Counted from the first letter of the stretch, positions 13,960 to 22,811 are shown. The stretch: DNA of 64,000 bases from Actinoplanes sichuanensis (GCF_033097365.1 NZ_AP028461.1:11001501-11065500), one strand, 5' to 3'. Notes: a model not told the origin generated them from the letters alone. Numbers and translations are program-made.

Positions 13960-15168
13960 ATGCGAAGGTCCAAGTACCGGCGCGCCAACTCCCCGGCGTG
14001 GTTCAGCGGTCGGCGCCGCATAGTCGTCGTCGCCGCTGCCGCCCTGGCCGCGTTCGGTGGCGTCGTGACCGTCACGCAGATCTCCAACGCCGCCACCGAG
14101 GGGGACGCGGTCACCGACCAAGCCCTCGCGGCGTGTGGAAACCTGCAGGCGCCGGCTCGGTCCCGACTCTCGACGCAGACCCGGAAGGGCACGTACACCA
14201 CGAACAACGGCCAGGTCACGCAGCATGCGGACGACGGCGCCGGCGACGTGGCGACGACCGCTCAGCTCCAGGCCCGCTGCCGTGAGTGGGTCACGAACAA
14301 CGTGTCCAGCACCACCGACGCGAACACGCTGGCCCGTCGCGGCCGTGGCAACAACAACGGCGGCAACAACAACGGCGGTAACAACAACGGCGGCAACCAG
14401 GGCAACAACGGTGGCAACCAGGGCAACAACGGCGGTAACAACAACGGCGGCAACGCCGGCGCCAGCCCCGCTGCCAGCTCCGCCGCCGCCACCGCGCCGG
14501 CCGACAACGGCAACAACAACGGCGGCAACAACAACGGCGGTAACAACAACGGCGGTAACAACAACGGTGGGAACAACAACGGCGGCAACAACGGTGGTGG
14601 CGCGGTCACCCCGCCGCCCGGTGCCGGCCTCGGTGTCCTCACCAACAGCTGTGACACCTCCAACCTGGAGGACCACGACGGTTTCCAGAAGGGCAACCGG
14701 TGCGTCTCGACCGAGTTCGGTGAGGTCGGCGCGGCCGGGAACAACCCCACCCTGCTGATCACCAACGCGCCCCGCCAGGTGAACCGGAACACCCCGTTCA
14801 CCATCCAGGTGAGCACCCGGAACCTGATCCGTGACCGCTTCCTCGCGGCCGGCCAGGGTGGTTACTACGTGGAGTCCAGCGTTCTGCAGAACGGCCTGGT
14901 CCGCGGTCACTTCCACACCGCCTGCCGGATCCTGGACAACCGCAACGCGGCGCCCGCTCCGGACCCGGTCCCGGCGTTCTTCGTCGCGACCGAGGACAGC
15001 CGTGGTGGCGCTCAGCCGGACACCGTCGCCATCCAGGTGCCGGGCCTGCCCCAGGCGGGCGAGTTCCAGTGCTCCTCGTGGGCCGGTGACGGTTCGCACC
15101 GTATCCCGATGATGGAGCGCGCCAACCAGACGCCGGCCTTCGACTCGATCCGAGTCCGGGTCCGCTGA
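13960..15168 (+). CDS. Exported Asn/Gly-repeat protein with conserved C-terminal domain
   Basis: The 402-residue protein starts at ATG 13960 (AAAGG 8 nt upstream); the in-frame GTG at 13951 overlaps that site. A signal anchor (RRIVVVAAAALAAFGGVVTV) is followed by a domain with two Cys (ACGNLQAPARS, LQARCREWV), two blocks of NNNGG repeats (residues 131-165 and 183-214) split by an Ala/Pro stretch, and a C-terminal domain of about 180 residues with four Cys (NSCDTSN, NRCVSTEFGEV, HTACRILD, EFQCSSW). The low-complexity repeats look like a flexible stalk or wall-spanning spacer. I recognise no family. It ends the presumed sigma-dependent set of exported proteins and is followed by hairpins. Confidence 0.8.
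   Translation: MRRSKYRRANSPAWFSGRRRIVVVAAAALAAFGGVVTVTQISNAATEGDAVTDQALAACGNLQAPARSRLSTQTRKGTYTTNNGQVTQHADDGAGDVATTAQLQARCREWVTNNVSSTTDANTLARRGRGNNNGGNNNGGNNNGGNQGNNGGNQGNNGGNNNGGNAGASPAASSAAATAPADNGNNNGGNNNGGNNNGGNNNGGNNNGGNNGGGAVTPPPGAGLGVLTNSCDTSNLEDHDGFQKGNRCVSTEFGEVGAAGNNPTLLITNAPRQVNRNTPFTIQVSTRNLIRDRFLAAGQGGYYVESSVLQNGLVRGHFHTACRILDNRNAAPAPDPVPAFFVATEDSRGGAQPDTVAIQVPGLPQAGEFQCSSWAGDGSHRIPMMERANQTPAFDSIRVRVR
14350..14601 (+). repeat. In-gene tandem repeats encoding NNNGG units
   Basis: Two arrays of the 15-bp unit AACAACAACGGCGGC, with synonymous and Gln variants, occupy 14350-14454 and 14506-14601 inside the exported protein gene, separated by an Ala/Pro/Ser-coding stretch. Such near-identical units can expand or contract by slippage without shifting the frame. 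Confidence 0.9.
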
Positions 15169-15213
15169 CCGGCACGACCACCGCGGAACCGAAGCCGTTC
15201 CGCCGGAGCTGAA

Positions 15214-15243
15214 CCGGTCCGGGTTCTCCCGAACCCGGACCGG
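15214..15243 (+). terminator. Hairpin terminator after the exported-protein genes
   Basis: CCGGTCCGGGTTC and GAACCCGGACCGG make a perfect 13-bp stem with loop TCCC, 46 bp after the stop of the Asn/Gly-repeat gene. No T-tract follows. Confidence 0.8.
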
Positions 15244-15307
15244 GCCCCCCATCAGCGCCGGTGGGCGTCCTTCCCCCTGCCGGACGTCGGCGGAGGTTCC
15301 GTACAGG

Positions 15308-15379
15308 GTGACCGGACCTTTCTCGGGTGTCCGGTCACGGCCCGATGGCCCTGACCCCGGAGCATGGTCAGGGCCATCG
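15308..15379. terminator. Two further perfect hairpins in tandem
   Basis: GTGACCGGAC/GTCCGGTCAC (15308-15338, 10-bp stem, 11-nt loop) and CGATGGCCCTGACC/GGTCAGGGCCATCG (15343-15379, 14-bp stem, 9-nt loop) follow the first hairpin. They may act as a back-up terminator or insulate the glycosylase gene that starts 44 bp later. Confidence 0.55.
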
Positions 15380-15422
15380 GCGTGCCCGCCGGGAGGTGGC
15401 CGGGAAGTGGCATAGTTGCGCG

Positions 15423-16325
15423 GTGACCGTGACCCGCCGGCTGAGCCCACCCGAGCGGTATGCCTTCGGCCCCTCGGTTCGGCCGCTGCTCGTGCCCAAG
15501 CACGATCCGTGCGGCGTCGTCCGCGAGGACGGGTTCTGGCTGGCCATGCGCACTCCGGAGGGTCCGGCCACGCTTCACCTCACCCGTGGTGCCGGGGAGT
15601 TGGTGGCGACCGCCCACGGGCCCGGTGCGACCTGGGCCGCCGACCGCGCGGACGCGGTCGCCGGTCTCCGTGACGACGTGAGCGGTCTCCCGGCCTTGGC
15701 GGCGCGCCATCCGCTGGTCGAGCGTCTGGCCAAAACCTTCTCGGGGGTACGGCTACCCGCGACCGGCCTGGTCTTCCCCCGCCTGTTGCGCGCGATCCTG
15801 GAGCAGAAGGTCACCGGCAAGGAGGCGCACCGGTCGTACCGTGCGGTCTGCCGGCATTTCGGTGATCCCGCTCCCGGCCCGGTCGATCTGGTCCTGCCAC
15901 CCGATCCGGTCGCCGTGGCGGCCACTCCCTACTGGGTGTTCCATCCGTTCGGGGTGGAGCAACGCCGTACTCAGGCCCTGTTGCGGGCCGCCCAGGTCGC
16001 GGCCCGACTGGAGGAGTGCGCCGACGCGGCCGAGGTGACGGCCCGGATGACGGCGCTGCCGGGCATCGGCCCGTGGACCGCGGCCGAGACGGTCCGCCTC
16101 TCGCACGGCGACGCCGACGCGGTGAGTGTCGGCGACTTCCACATCCCCAACACGGTGGCGTATGCGCTGGCCGGTGAGGCGCGCGGCACCGACGAGCGGA
16201 TGCTGGAGCTGCTGGAGCCGTTCCGCGGGCACCGTGGCCGGGTGTGCGATCTGCTGGCGCTCGGCGGGATCAGCGCCCCGAAGTTCGGTCCCCGGATGCC
16301 GCTGCGGTCGTTCTCCAAGTTCTGA
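15423..16325 (+). CDS. AlkA-like DNA-3-methyladenine glycosylase (HhH-GPD)
   Basis: The 300-residue protein has an N-terminal AlkA-type domain and a helix-hairpin-helix GPD domain: LEQKVTGKEAHRSY, then LPGIGPWTAAETVRLSHGD and VSVGDFHIPNTVA, where the Asp in VGDF is the expected catalytic residue. It would remove alkylated bases from DNA to start base-excision repair. No iron-sulfur Cys cluster is present, as expected for AlkA rather than endonuclease III. GTG 15423 is chosen; the longer reading frame upstream runs through the hairpin region and is not plausible. Confidence 0.88.
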   Translation: MTVTRRLSPPERYAFGPSVRPLLVPKHDPCGVVREDGFWLAMRTPEGPATLHLTRGAGELVATAHGPGATWAADRADAVAGLRDDVSGLPALAARHPLVERLAKTFSGVRLPATGLVFPRLLRAILEQKVTGKEAHRSYRAVCRHFGDPAPGPVDLVLPPDPVAVAATPYWVFHPFGVEQRRTQALLRAAQVAARLEECADAAEVTARMTALPGIGPWTAAETVRLSHGDADAVSVGDFHIPNTVAYALAGEARGTDERMLELLEPFRGHRGRVCDLLALGGISAPKFGPRMPLRSFSKF

Positions 16326-16382
16326 CCCGCATCGGTCGCTAAGTTGTTCGGGAATGTGTGATTTGTCCCGAAGGGCGAAGTG

Positions 16383-17660
16383 ATGGATGGCCTGGGCGTT
16401 CCGGTCCTTCTGGTGTTCCTGCTGATCCTGTTCAACGCCGCGTTCACCGGCAGCGAGATGGCTCTCGTCTCCCTCCGCGAGGGCCAGGTGCAGCGCCTGG
16501 AGCGGGAGTCCCGGTCCGGTCGGGTGCTGGCCCTCCTGACCCGGGACTCCAACCGGTTCCTCGCCACCATCCAGATCGGCATCACTCTCGGCGGGTTCCT
16601 CGCCGCCGCGGTGGCCGCCAAGACCTTCACTCAGCCGCTGCAGGCGCATCTCGGTTTTCTCGGGTTCGCCGCGGAGCCGGTCGCCACGTTCCTGACCACT
16701 CTGGTGCTGACCTTCGTGACCCTGGTCCTCGGCGAGTTGGCGCCGAAACGGATCGCGATGCAGCGGGCCGAAGGCTGGGCCATGGTGGTGGCCCGGCCAC
16801 TCGACGTGCTGTCGAACATCTCCCGCCCGGCCGTCTGGCTGCTCGGAAAGGCCACCGACGTCGTGGTCCGGTTGGCCGGCGTCGACCCGCACGCCCAGCG
16901 CGACGAGGTCACCACCGAGGAGATCCGCGATCTGGTCGCCGCCCAGCAGGAGTTCTCCGCCGAACAGCGGACCATCATCTCCGGGGCGTTCGAGATCGCC
17001 GACCGGATCCTGCGGGAGATCCTGGTGCCCCGTCGCGACGTGCTCAGCCTGCCCAGCGGCCGGCCCGCTGCCGAGGCGCTGCGTGCGCTGATCGACGGTG
17101 GGCACTCCCGGGCCCCGGTGATCGGCCCGGCCGGGCTGGACGACGTGATCGGCGTGGTGCACCTGCGTGACCTGGTCGGGGTGGACTGCCCGGTCGACGA
17201 TCTGGCCCGACCGCCGCTGTTCCTGCCGGAGACGCTGCGGGTCACCGACGCCCTCAAACAGTTGCGCGCCGAACGGCAGCCGCTCGCCCTGGTCGTCGAC
17301 GAGCGTGGCGCCATCGAGGGCATCGTCACCATCGAGGATCTGGTCGAGGAGATCGTCGGGGAGATCTACGACGAGACCGACCGGGACGTGGCGGCGACCG
17401 TCCGCGAACCCGACGGCGCCCTGCTCATGCCCGGCTCGTTTCCCATTCACGACCTTCCCGACGTCGGCTTCCACGGCCACCATCAGGAGGACGGCGACTA
17501 CACCACGATCGCCGGGATGGTGCTGGCCAAGCTGGGGCACATCCCGACCGGGCCGGGCGAGGTGGTGACGCTCGCCGAGTTCACCGCCGAGGTGACCGAG
17601 GTGACCGGCCGGGCCATCACGGGCGTACGCGTACGTGCTCATCCCTCGGAAAACGACTGA
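16383..17660 (+). CDS. Hemolysin-family/CNNM membrane protein (DUF21-CBS-CorC)
   Basis: The 425-residue protein has a DUF21/CNNM transmembrane domain (about residues 1-180, including VLLVFLLILFNAAFTGSEMA and GITLGGFLAAAVAAKTF), two CBS repeats (ILVPRRDVLSLP..., and the unit ending EGIVTIEDLVEEIVGEIYDE) and a C-terminal CorC/HlyC domain (LPGSFPIHDL-like block, VLAKLGHIPTGPGE). Relatives take part in magnesium or cobalt transport or resistance; the name hemolysin C is historical. ATG 16383 has AAGGG 7 nt upstream. It stands alone between a glycosylase and a GAF gene. Confidence 0.9.
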   Translation: MDGLGVPVLLVFLLILFNAAFTGSEMALVSLREGQVQRLERESRSGRVLALLTRDSNRFLATIQIGITLGGFLAAAVAAKTFTQPLQAHLGFLGFAAEPVATFLTTLVLTFVTLVLGELAPKRIAMQRAEGWAMVVARPLDVLSNISRPAVWLLGKATDVVVRLAGVDPHAQRDEVTTEEIRDLVAAQQEFSAEQRTIISGAFEIADRILREILVPRRDVLSLPSGRPAAEALRALIDGGHSRAPVIGPAGLDDVIGVVHLRDLVGVDCPVDDLARPPLFLPETLRVTDALKQLRAERQPLALVVDERGAIEGIVTIEDLVEEIVGEIYDETDRDVAATVREPDGALLMPGSFPIHDLPDVGFHGHHQEDGDYTTIAGMVLAKLGHIPTGPGEVVTLAEFTAEVTEVTGRAITGVRVRAHPSEND

Positions 17661-17706
17661 CGATCTGTGCGATTCCAGGGACGGTTCCGGGCATAGGCTC
17701 CCGTCC

Positions 17707-18273
17707 ATGACAGAGTCGTCGAACGCCTACGAGTACCTGGACAACGTCGACCCGCGGGAGCAGGCCCGGCTCGCCGCCGTGCGCCGATACCGGCTTGTCG
17801 ACCAGCCGGTGGAGGACGCTTACGACCGGATCGCCTTCGTGGCGGGCGCCCTCTTCGGCACGCCGATCGCCACCGTCTCCCTGGTCGAGCAGGACCGGGT
17901 GTGGCTGGCCGCCTGCCAGGGGCTGACCGGCGTCCGGGAGGTCGGCAAGGAGCCCGGCCTGTGCGCCTCGGTGATCGCCCAGGACGACGTCTACGTGATC
18001 AACAACGCCGCCGTGGACCCGCGCACCCTGGAGCACCCCCTGGTCCGGGGCGAGTTGGGGCTGCGGTTCTACGCCGCCGCGCCGATCCGCACCCACGACG
18101 GCTACCGCCTCGGCACCGTCAACGTGATCGACAGCGTGCCGCGGGAGACCGACCGGCGTCAGCTCACCGCCCTCCAGCATCTGGCCTCGATCGTCGCCGA
18201 CGAGCTGGAACTGCGGCTCATGGTGATCCGTAGCGCGGCCGCCGAACAACGCATGCGGGAGACCGTGAACTGA
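17707..18273 (+). CDS. GAF domain protein
   Basis: The 188-residue protein is essentially one GAF sensor domain: AFVAGALFGTPIATVSLVEQ, then DRVWLAACQGL, PGLCASVIAQDDVYVINNA and LGTVNVIDSVPRE. It lacks an output domain, so it may bind a small ligand or act as a partner for another regulator. The ligand is unknown. ATG 17707 is selected because upstream sequence overlaps the end of the CNNM gene without a ribosome site. A small basic membrane protein follows after 2 bp. Confidence 0.8.
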   Translation: MTESSNAYEYLDNVDPREQARLAAVRRYRLVDQPVEDAYDRIAFVAGALFGTPIATVSLVEQDRVWLAACQGLTGVREVGKEPGLCASVIAQDDVYVINNAAVDPRTLEHPLVRGELGLRFYAAAPIRTHDGYRLGTVNVIDSVPRETDRRQLTALQHLASIVADELELRLMVIRSAAAEQRMRETVN

Positions 18274-18275
18274 TC

Positions 18276-18500
18276 ATGCCGAGTGGGTATTCGGACGGCA
18301 TGATCTGGAGCTTCCTTCGCAGAATGGTTCTGACCGCCGTCCTCGTCCCGCTCGGCGTGGCGGGCGCCCGCAAGCTCGGTGACGTGGTGGAGCGTCGTCG
18401 TGGTCCGAACAACCGGGCCTCGCGCTGGCTCCGGCAGGGCGCGGACACCGCACAAACGATCTTCGGTCGGAAGAAGCGGCGCCGTTTCGGCTTCCGCTGA
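18276..18500 (+). CDS. Small basic membrane protein, unknown
   Basis: The 74-residue ORF begins 2 bp after the GAF gene. It has one hydrophobic helix (MVLTAVLVPLGVAGARKLG, about residues 17-35) followed by an Arg/Lys-rich tail ending GRKKRRRFGFR. The positive tail should stay in the cytoplasm. A second possible start is the ATG at 18300. The gene is probably co-transcribed with the GAF gene and upstream of the lipid kinase. Function unknown. Confidence 0.65.
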   Translation: MPSGYSDGMIWSFLRRMVLTAVLVPLGVAGARKLGDVVERRRGPNNRASRWLRQGADTAQTIFGRKKRRRFGFR

Positions 18501-18543
18501 GCACTGGTTTCGGGTGGCCCCCGGATCGGGTAACGGCGGCGAC

Positions 18544-19449
18544 ATGCGAACACCCCGCACGATCGCCGTCGTTGCCCACCAGCGGAAGACCCTCGGTGGC
18601 GGCCTCGACGAACTGCGCCGGCTGCTGACCGGTCGGGACATCGAGAAGCTGCTCTGGTACGAGGTGCCGAAGAGCCGCAAGGCGCCGAAGAAGGTCCGCA
18701 AGGCCCTCCGGGAGGGCGCCGACCTGCTCGTCGTCTGGGGCGGCGACGGGATGGTCCAGCGCACCCTCGACGTCCTCGCCCAGGAGAAGGGCGGGTCCAG
18801 GATCCCGGTGGCGATCATGCCGGCCGGCACCGGCAACCTGCTCGCCGGCAACCTGGGCATCCCCACCGACCTGGCGAAGGCGGTCGACATCGCCTTCACC
18901 GGGGAGCGCCGCCGCTACGACCTGGGCCGGCTCGGCGGGGAGCACTTCGCGGTGATGGCCGGGGTCGGCTTCGACGGCGCGATGATCAAGGACGCCGACG
19001 GGGCCCTCAAGGACCGGCTCGGCAAACTCGCCTACGTCTGGACCGGGCTGCGGCACGTCAACGGCGAGGCGCCGCACGCGACGATCCGGGTGGACGGCGC
19101 CGACTGGTTCGACGGCGAGGCCAGCTGTGTGCTGATCGGCAACGTCGGCACCATCACCGGCGGCATCCACGCCTTCGACGACGCCGTCCCCGACGACGGC
19201 TGGCTCGACGTCGGCGTCGCCACCGCGCAGAACGCCCTCCAGTGGGCGCGTGCCCTCGGCACCATGGCGGTCAGCCGCTCCGACCACTCACCGTTCGTCC
19301 GGACCACCCGGGCCCGCCGGATCGACGTCACCCTGGCCTCGAAACTGGAGTACGAGCTGGACGGCGGCGCCCGCGCCAAGACCAAGCGGTTCACCGCCGA
19401 GATCGTCCCCGCCGCCGTCCGGATCTGCGTACCCGGAGAGGTCAGCTGA
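18544..19449 (+). CDS. Diacylglycerol/sphingosine kinase-family lipid kinase
   Basis: The 301-residue protein belongs to the DAGK catalytic superfamily: WGGDGMVQRTLD (ATP-binding GGDG near residue 61) and IMPAGTGNLLAGNLGIP, then FAVMAGVGFDGAMI. Such enzymes phosphorylate diacylglycerol or related lipids; a role in phospholipid recycling is likely but the substrate cannot be told. Length is typical. ATG 18544 is chosen as the first Met before the conserved TIAVVAHQ strand. Its 3' end overlaps the convergent metallo-hydrolase gene by 8 bp. Confidence 0.88.
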   Translation: MRTPRTIAVVAHQRKTLGGGLDELRRLLTGRDIEKLLWYEVPKSRKAPKKVRKALREGADLLVVWGGDGMVQRTLDVLAQEKGGSRIPVAIMPAGTGNLLAGNLGIPTDLAKAVDIAFTGERRRYDLGRLGGEHFAVMAGVGFDGAMIKDADGALKDRLGKLAYVWTGLRHVNGEAPHATIRVDGADWFDGEASCVLIGNVGTITGGIHAFDDAVPDDGWLDVGVATAQNALQWARALGTMAVSRSDHSPFVRTTRARRIDVTLASKLEYELDGGARAKTKRFTAEIVPAAVRICVPGEVS

Positions 19450-20539
19450 TCTGCTGCCACCAGCCGTCGACGGGCGGCGGGTTGTCGACGTCGACCCGCT
19501 CGCCCGGCCGCGGCACGGCCAGGGCCACGTCCCGCGCCTTCGCCTCCCGCCAGGTCCGGTCGGCCGGCTCCGACCAGTCGTGCAGGGCCAGGTTGAAGGT
19601 CGCCCAGTGCACCGGGATCAGCAGGCCGCCGCGCACGTCGACGTGGGTGGCCACGCCATCCTCGGGCGTCATGTGGATGTCCGGCCAGCCGTCCCCATAC
19701 GCCCCGATCTGCACCAGCGTGGCGTCGAACGGCCCGAACTCCGCGCCGATCTCCGCGAACCCGGGGAAGTAGCCGGTGTCGCCGGAATAGAAGACCTTCC
19801 GCGTCGGCCCGTTGATCACCCAGCTCGCCCAGAGCGTCTCGTCCCTGGTCAGGCCGCGGCCGGAGAAGTGTCGCGCGGGCGTCGCCACGAACTCCACCCC
19901 GGCCACCACGGCCCGCTCCTGCCAATCCAGCTCGACGATCCGGCCGGCCGGCACGCCCCAGCGCTCCAGGTGCGCCCCGACGCCCAGCGGCACCAGGAAT
20001 TTCGCTGCCTGCAGGTCGGCCAGCGTCTGGATGGTCACCATGTCCAGGTGGTCGTAGTGGTCGTGGGAGATCACCACGGCGTCGATCGGCGGCAGGTCGC
20101 GCAGTGCCACCGGCGGCTCGTGCAGTCGCCGCGGGCCGGCCAGCCGGGACGGCGAACATCTGTCGCTCCACACCGGGTCGAGCAGGATCCGGCGGCCCTC
20201 GATCTCGATCAGGGCGGACGAATGCCCGTACCAGGTGATGTGAAGTCCCTGCGCGTCGCCGCCGGCGACCGGTGTGACGAGCGGGACCGGAAGATGCGGA
20301 CGCCGGGCCTCCCGGCCGGTGGCGGCCGCCACCGCGAGCCGCGGCATGGACGCGGCGGTGACCTCGGTGGCCGGCACCGTGTTGCGGAATCGGCCGCCGG
20401 AGTACTGCGGCGACGACTCGACCCGGGACCGCCGGGAGCCGGAGGCCCGTCCCCCCAACTGTGCGGGAATGTCGCGGGCGGCCCACACCGCCGCCGCGGC
20501 CAGCGCCAGAGCCATCACGGTACGCGTTCGTTTCGCCAT
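19442..20539 (-). CDS. MBL-fold metallo-hydrolase (NAPE-PLD/UlaG-like), membrane-anchored
   Basis: The 365-residue protein starts with an uncleaved or signal-like hydrophobic helix (VMALALAAAAVWAARDIPA) and then carries a metallo-beta-lactamase fold. Markers are ITWYGHSSALIEIEG, VISHDHYDHLD (HxHxDH metal site), GRGLTRDETLWASW and VFYSGDTGYFPGF. This arrangement matches the NAPE-PLD / UlaG-type lipid-related hydrolases. It probably acts at or outside the membrane. It converges on the lipid kinase gene. The substrate is not known. Confidence 0.88.
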   Translation of the reverse strand: MAKRTRTVMALALAAAAVWAARDIPAQLGGRASGSRRSRVESSPQYSGGRFRNTVPATEVTAASMPRLAVAAATGREARRPHLPVPLVTPVAGGDAQGLHITWYGHSSALIEIEGRRILLDPVWSDRCSPSRLAGPRRLHEPPVALRDLPPIDAVVISHDHYDHLDMVTIQTLADLQAAKFLVPLGVGAHLERWGVPAGRIVELDWQERAVVAGVEFVATPARHFSGRGLTRDETLWASWVINGPTRKVFYSGDTGYFPGFAEIGAEFGPFDATLVQIGAYGDGWPDIHMTPEDGVATHVDVRGGLLIPVHWATFNLALHDWSEPADRTWREAKARDVALAVPRPGERVDVDNPPPVDGWWQQIS

Positions 20540-20628
20540 GGTCTCAAGTCTGACCTGCCACGGTTCGTCACGGCCACCGCCGCCCTCAGCATTGCCTCAG
20601 CAAGTGACCGGTATGACACACTCGCGCG

Positions 20629-21207
20629 GTGACGCAAGACACCCTTCAGCAGCAGACACACCTCATCGTGCGTCAGCGCATCCGCCTCATGGTCAACCAA
20701 TACGAGGTCCACGCCGTCTCCCCGACCGGAGACGAAGCCGGCATCCTCGCCTTCGCGCAGCAGAAGCGGCTGGCGTTCAAGGAGCAGGTGACCCTCTACA
20801 CCGACGACACCAAGCAGTACCCGGTGCTCGGTTTCAAGGCCCGTCAGGTCATCGACCTCGGGGCCACGTACGACGTGTTCGACGCGAACGGGCAGCCCAT
20901 CGGCCTGTTCCGGAAGAACTTCGCGGCCTCCCTGCTGCGGTCCAGCTGGGTCGTCGAGCAGCCCGGCTACGGCGAGATCGCCGGGCAGGAGCGCAACCCC
21001 TGGGTCGCGGTGCTGCGGCGCTTCATCGACTACCTGTCGTGGCTGCCGTACCACTTCGACTTCACCATCCAAGGCCGGCCGGCCTTCTCGGTGGTGCGCA
21101 AGTGGGGCCTGAAGGACACCTACCAGGTCAGCATCTACGACCAGTACCTGGACCGCCGCCTCGTGGTGGCGATGGCCGTCGCGTTGGACGCCCTGCAGAG
21201 TCGGTAG
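20629..21207 (+). CDS. LURP-one-related (scramblase-like fold) protein
   Basis: The 192-residue protein shows the LURP-one/tubby-like beta-barrel pattern: hydrophobic strands around MVNQYEVHAVSPTGDEAG, FAQQKRLAFKEQVTLYTDD, VLGFKARQVIDLGATYDVFD and a C-terminal helix RRLVVAMAVALDALQ. The family is broad and its bacterial function is not established; binding of membrane lipid is a possibility from the fold. Start is GTG 20629. The dGTPase gene begins 11 bp downstream, so the two are probably co-transcribed. Confidence 0.8.
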   Translation: MTQDTLQQQTHLIVRQRIRLMVNQYEVHAVSPTGDEAGILAFAQQKRLAFKEQVTLYTDDTKQYPVLGFKARQVIDLGATYDVFDANGQPIGLFRKNFAASLLRSSWVVEQPGYGEIAGQERNPWVAVLRRFIDYLSWLPYHFDFTIQGRPAFSVVRKWGLKDTYQVSIYDQYLDRRLVVAMAVALDALQSR

Positions 21208-21218
21208 ATTCTGCGGGC

Positions 21219-22685
21219 ATGGACGATCCACGTGCTCAGCGCCTCTTCGGTGACAGTCTGGTAGCCCCCGGAGATCTGGCGCAGAGCCCGTTCCGGGTCG
21301 ACCGGGACCGGATCGTCAGCTCACCGTTCCTGGCCCGTCTCGCCGGGGTCACTCAAGTGATCAGCCCCGGCGGGGCGGGACTGCTGGTGCACAACCGGCT
21401 CACCCACAGCCTCAAGGTGGCCCAGGTGGGCCGGGCCGTCGCCGAGCGCCTCCGGGCCGCGTCACCGGACCTGGCCGAGAAGCTCGGCGGCTGCGACCCG
21501 GACGTCGTCGAGGCCGCCGCGCTCGCCCACGACCTCGGCCACCCGCCCTTCGGACACCTGGGCGAACGGGTCCTCGACCGGCTCGCCCGGCACCGGCTCG
21601 GGCTGCCCGACGGCTTCGAGGGCAACGCCCAGTCCTACCGGATCGTCACCAGTACCGAGATCGGCGGCCAGGCCACCATCGGCCTCAACCTGACCAACGC
21701 GGTCCGCGCCGCGATTCTCAAGTACCCGTGGACCCGGCTCAACCACCCGGACCCGCACCCCCGTTTCATGGACCCGCCCCCGCGCGGCGCCGCCGTCGTC
21801 CCGGACGACCCGGACGGCGGCTCCCTCAAGTTCGGCGCCTACTCGACCGAGATCGCCGACGTCCGCGCCGCCCGGGCCCCGTTCGCCGGCCGGGTCGCCG
21901 ACTGGCAGCAGACCGTCGAGGCCTCGGTGATGGACGCCGCCGACGACATCGCCTACGCCATCCACGACCTGGAGGACGTGCACCGGGTCGGTGTGCTCCA
22001 GCAGGGCCTGGTCGCCACCGAGCTGATGGCCTGGCAGCGATGGGGCAGCGAGTCCGACCTGACCCGGGCCGGCGGTGCCATCGAGTCCTTGCGCCGTCGG
22101 TTGTGCCGTAAGGAGGACTGGATCGCCGACGACGAGGCCTTCGCCGACGCCGTCGAGCTGGTCCGCGCCGAACTCGTCGACGGTCTGCTGGCCCGCCCCT
22201 TCGACGGTTCACTCGAGGCCGAGGCCCGGGTCGCCGCCTTCTCCGCCAACTGGACCCGCCGCCTGGTCGAATCGGTCGAGCTCGTCGGCCAGCCCGCCAT
22301 CCGCAGCAGCCACGCCCAGCTGTTCCGCGCCCAGTGGCACGAGGTGCAGATCCTCAAGTTCGTCCAGAACCGGTTCGTCCTCGAGCGCCCCGACCTCGCC
22401 CTCCACCAGCGTGGCCAGGCCCGCCTGCTGGCCTCCCTGGTGGAGGCTCTGATCGCCTGGCTGACCGACCCGGACGAGGCCCAGCGCCTCCCGCGCCGCC
22501 TCCGCGACCTGGTCGAACTCGCCGAGACCGAACTACCGACCGGCACCCCCGACCGCCTCTCCCGGGCCCGCGGTCGAGCCGTCATCGACTTCGTGGCGGG
22601 CCTGACCGACAGCCAGGCGGTCGGCCTGATGGAGGCGCTGTCCGGTCGCTCCCGCCAGCTGTGGACCGACGCCTTCGTCCTCTGA
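21219..22685 (+). CDS. dgt: Deoxyguanosinetriphosphate triphosphohydrolase family protein (dGTPase)
   Basis: The 488-residue protein hydrolyses dNTPs, typically dGTP, to the nucleoside and triphosphate. It shows the HD-domain motif set: HNRLTHSLKVAQVGR (first His), AALAHDLGHPPFGH (HD pair), FEGNAQSYRI, and DAADDIAYAIHDLED. Length fits the family. ATG 21219 is chosen as the first Met with family-like sequence (DPRAQRLFGDS). It helps keep dNTP pools balanced. It is the second gene after the LURP-one protein. Confidence 0.9.
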   Translation: MDDPRAQRLFGDSLVAPGDLAQSPFRVDRDRIVSSPFLARLAGVTQVISPGGAGLLVHNRLTHSLKVAQVGRAVAERLRAASPDLAEKLGGCDPDVVEAAALAHDLGHPPFGHLGERVLDRLARHRLGLPDGFEGNAQSYRIVTSTEIGGQATIGLNLTNAVRAAILKYPWTRLNHPDPHPRFMDPPPRGAAVVPDDPDGGSLKFGAYSTEIADVRAARAPFAGRVADWQQTVEASVMDAADDIAYAIHDLEDVHRVGVLQQGLVATELMAWQRWGSESDLTRAGGAIESLRRRLCRKEDWIADDEAFADAVELVRAELVDGLLARPFDGSLEAEARVAAFSANWTRRLVESVELVGQPAIRSSHAQLFRAQWHEVQILKFVQNRFVLERPDLALHQRGQARLLASLVEALIAWLTDPDEAQRLPRRLRDLVELAETELPTGTPDRLSRARGRAVIDFVAGLTDSQAVGLMEALSGRSRQLWTDAFVL

Positions 22686-22772
22686 CGCGACCGCGGCTAC
22701 GCCGCCCACAGAGCGCGCGAGCCCGCCGGCCACCGGATCGGCCCGGCCGGTCGCGGTGGAGGCCGGGAGTGG

Positions 22773-22811
22773 GCAGCCACCTCGCGGGGCGCGGCGGGGC
22801 GGCGTGGCTGC
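22773..22811. terminator. Possible hairpin terminator between convergent dGTPase and SDR genes
   Basis: GCAGCCAC and GTGGCTGC form an 8-bp stem around a 23-nt GC-rich loop that can itself fold. It lies in the 158-bp gap between two convergent genes. Weaker than the other hairpins in the window. Confidence 0.4.

Noticed and set aside
14350..14601. CRISPR-like tandem repeats
   Set aside because: The unit is 15 bp without unique spacers and stays in frame in a coding gene, so it is a protein repeat, not a CRISPR array.
14262..14816. A minus-strand protein with LLPPLL repeats
   Set aside because: This is the reverse complement of the Asn/Gly-coding repeat array. The plus-strand frame has a signal peptide, ribosome site and Cys-containing domains, so the antisense frame is a shadow.
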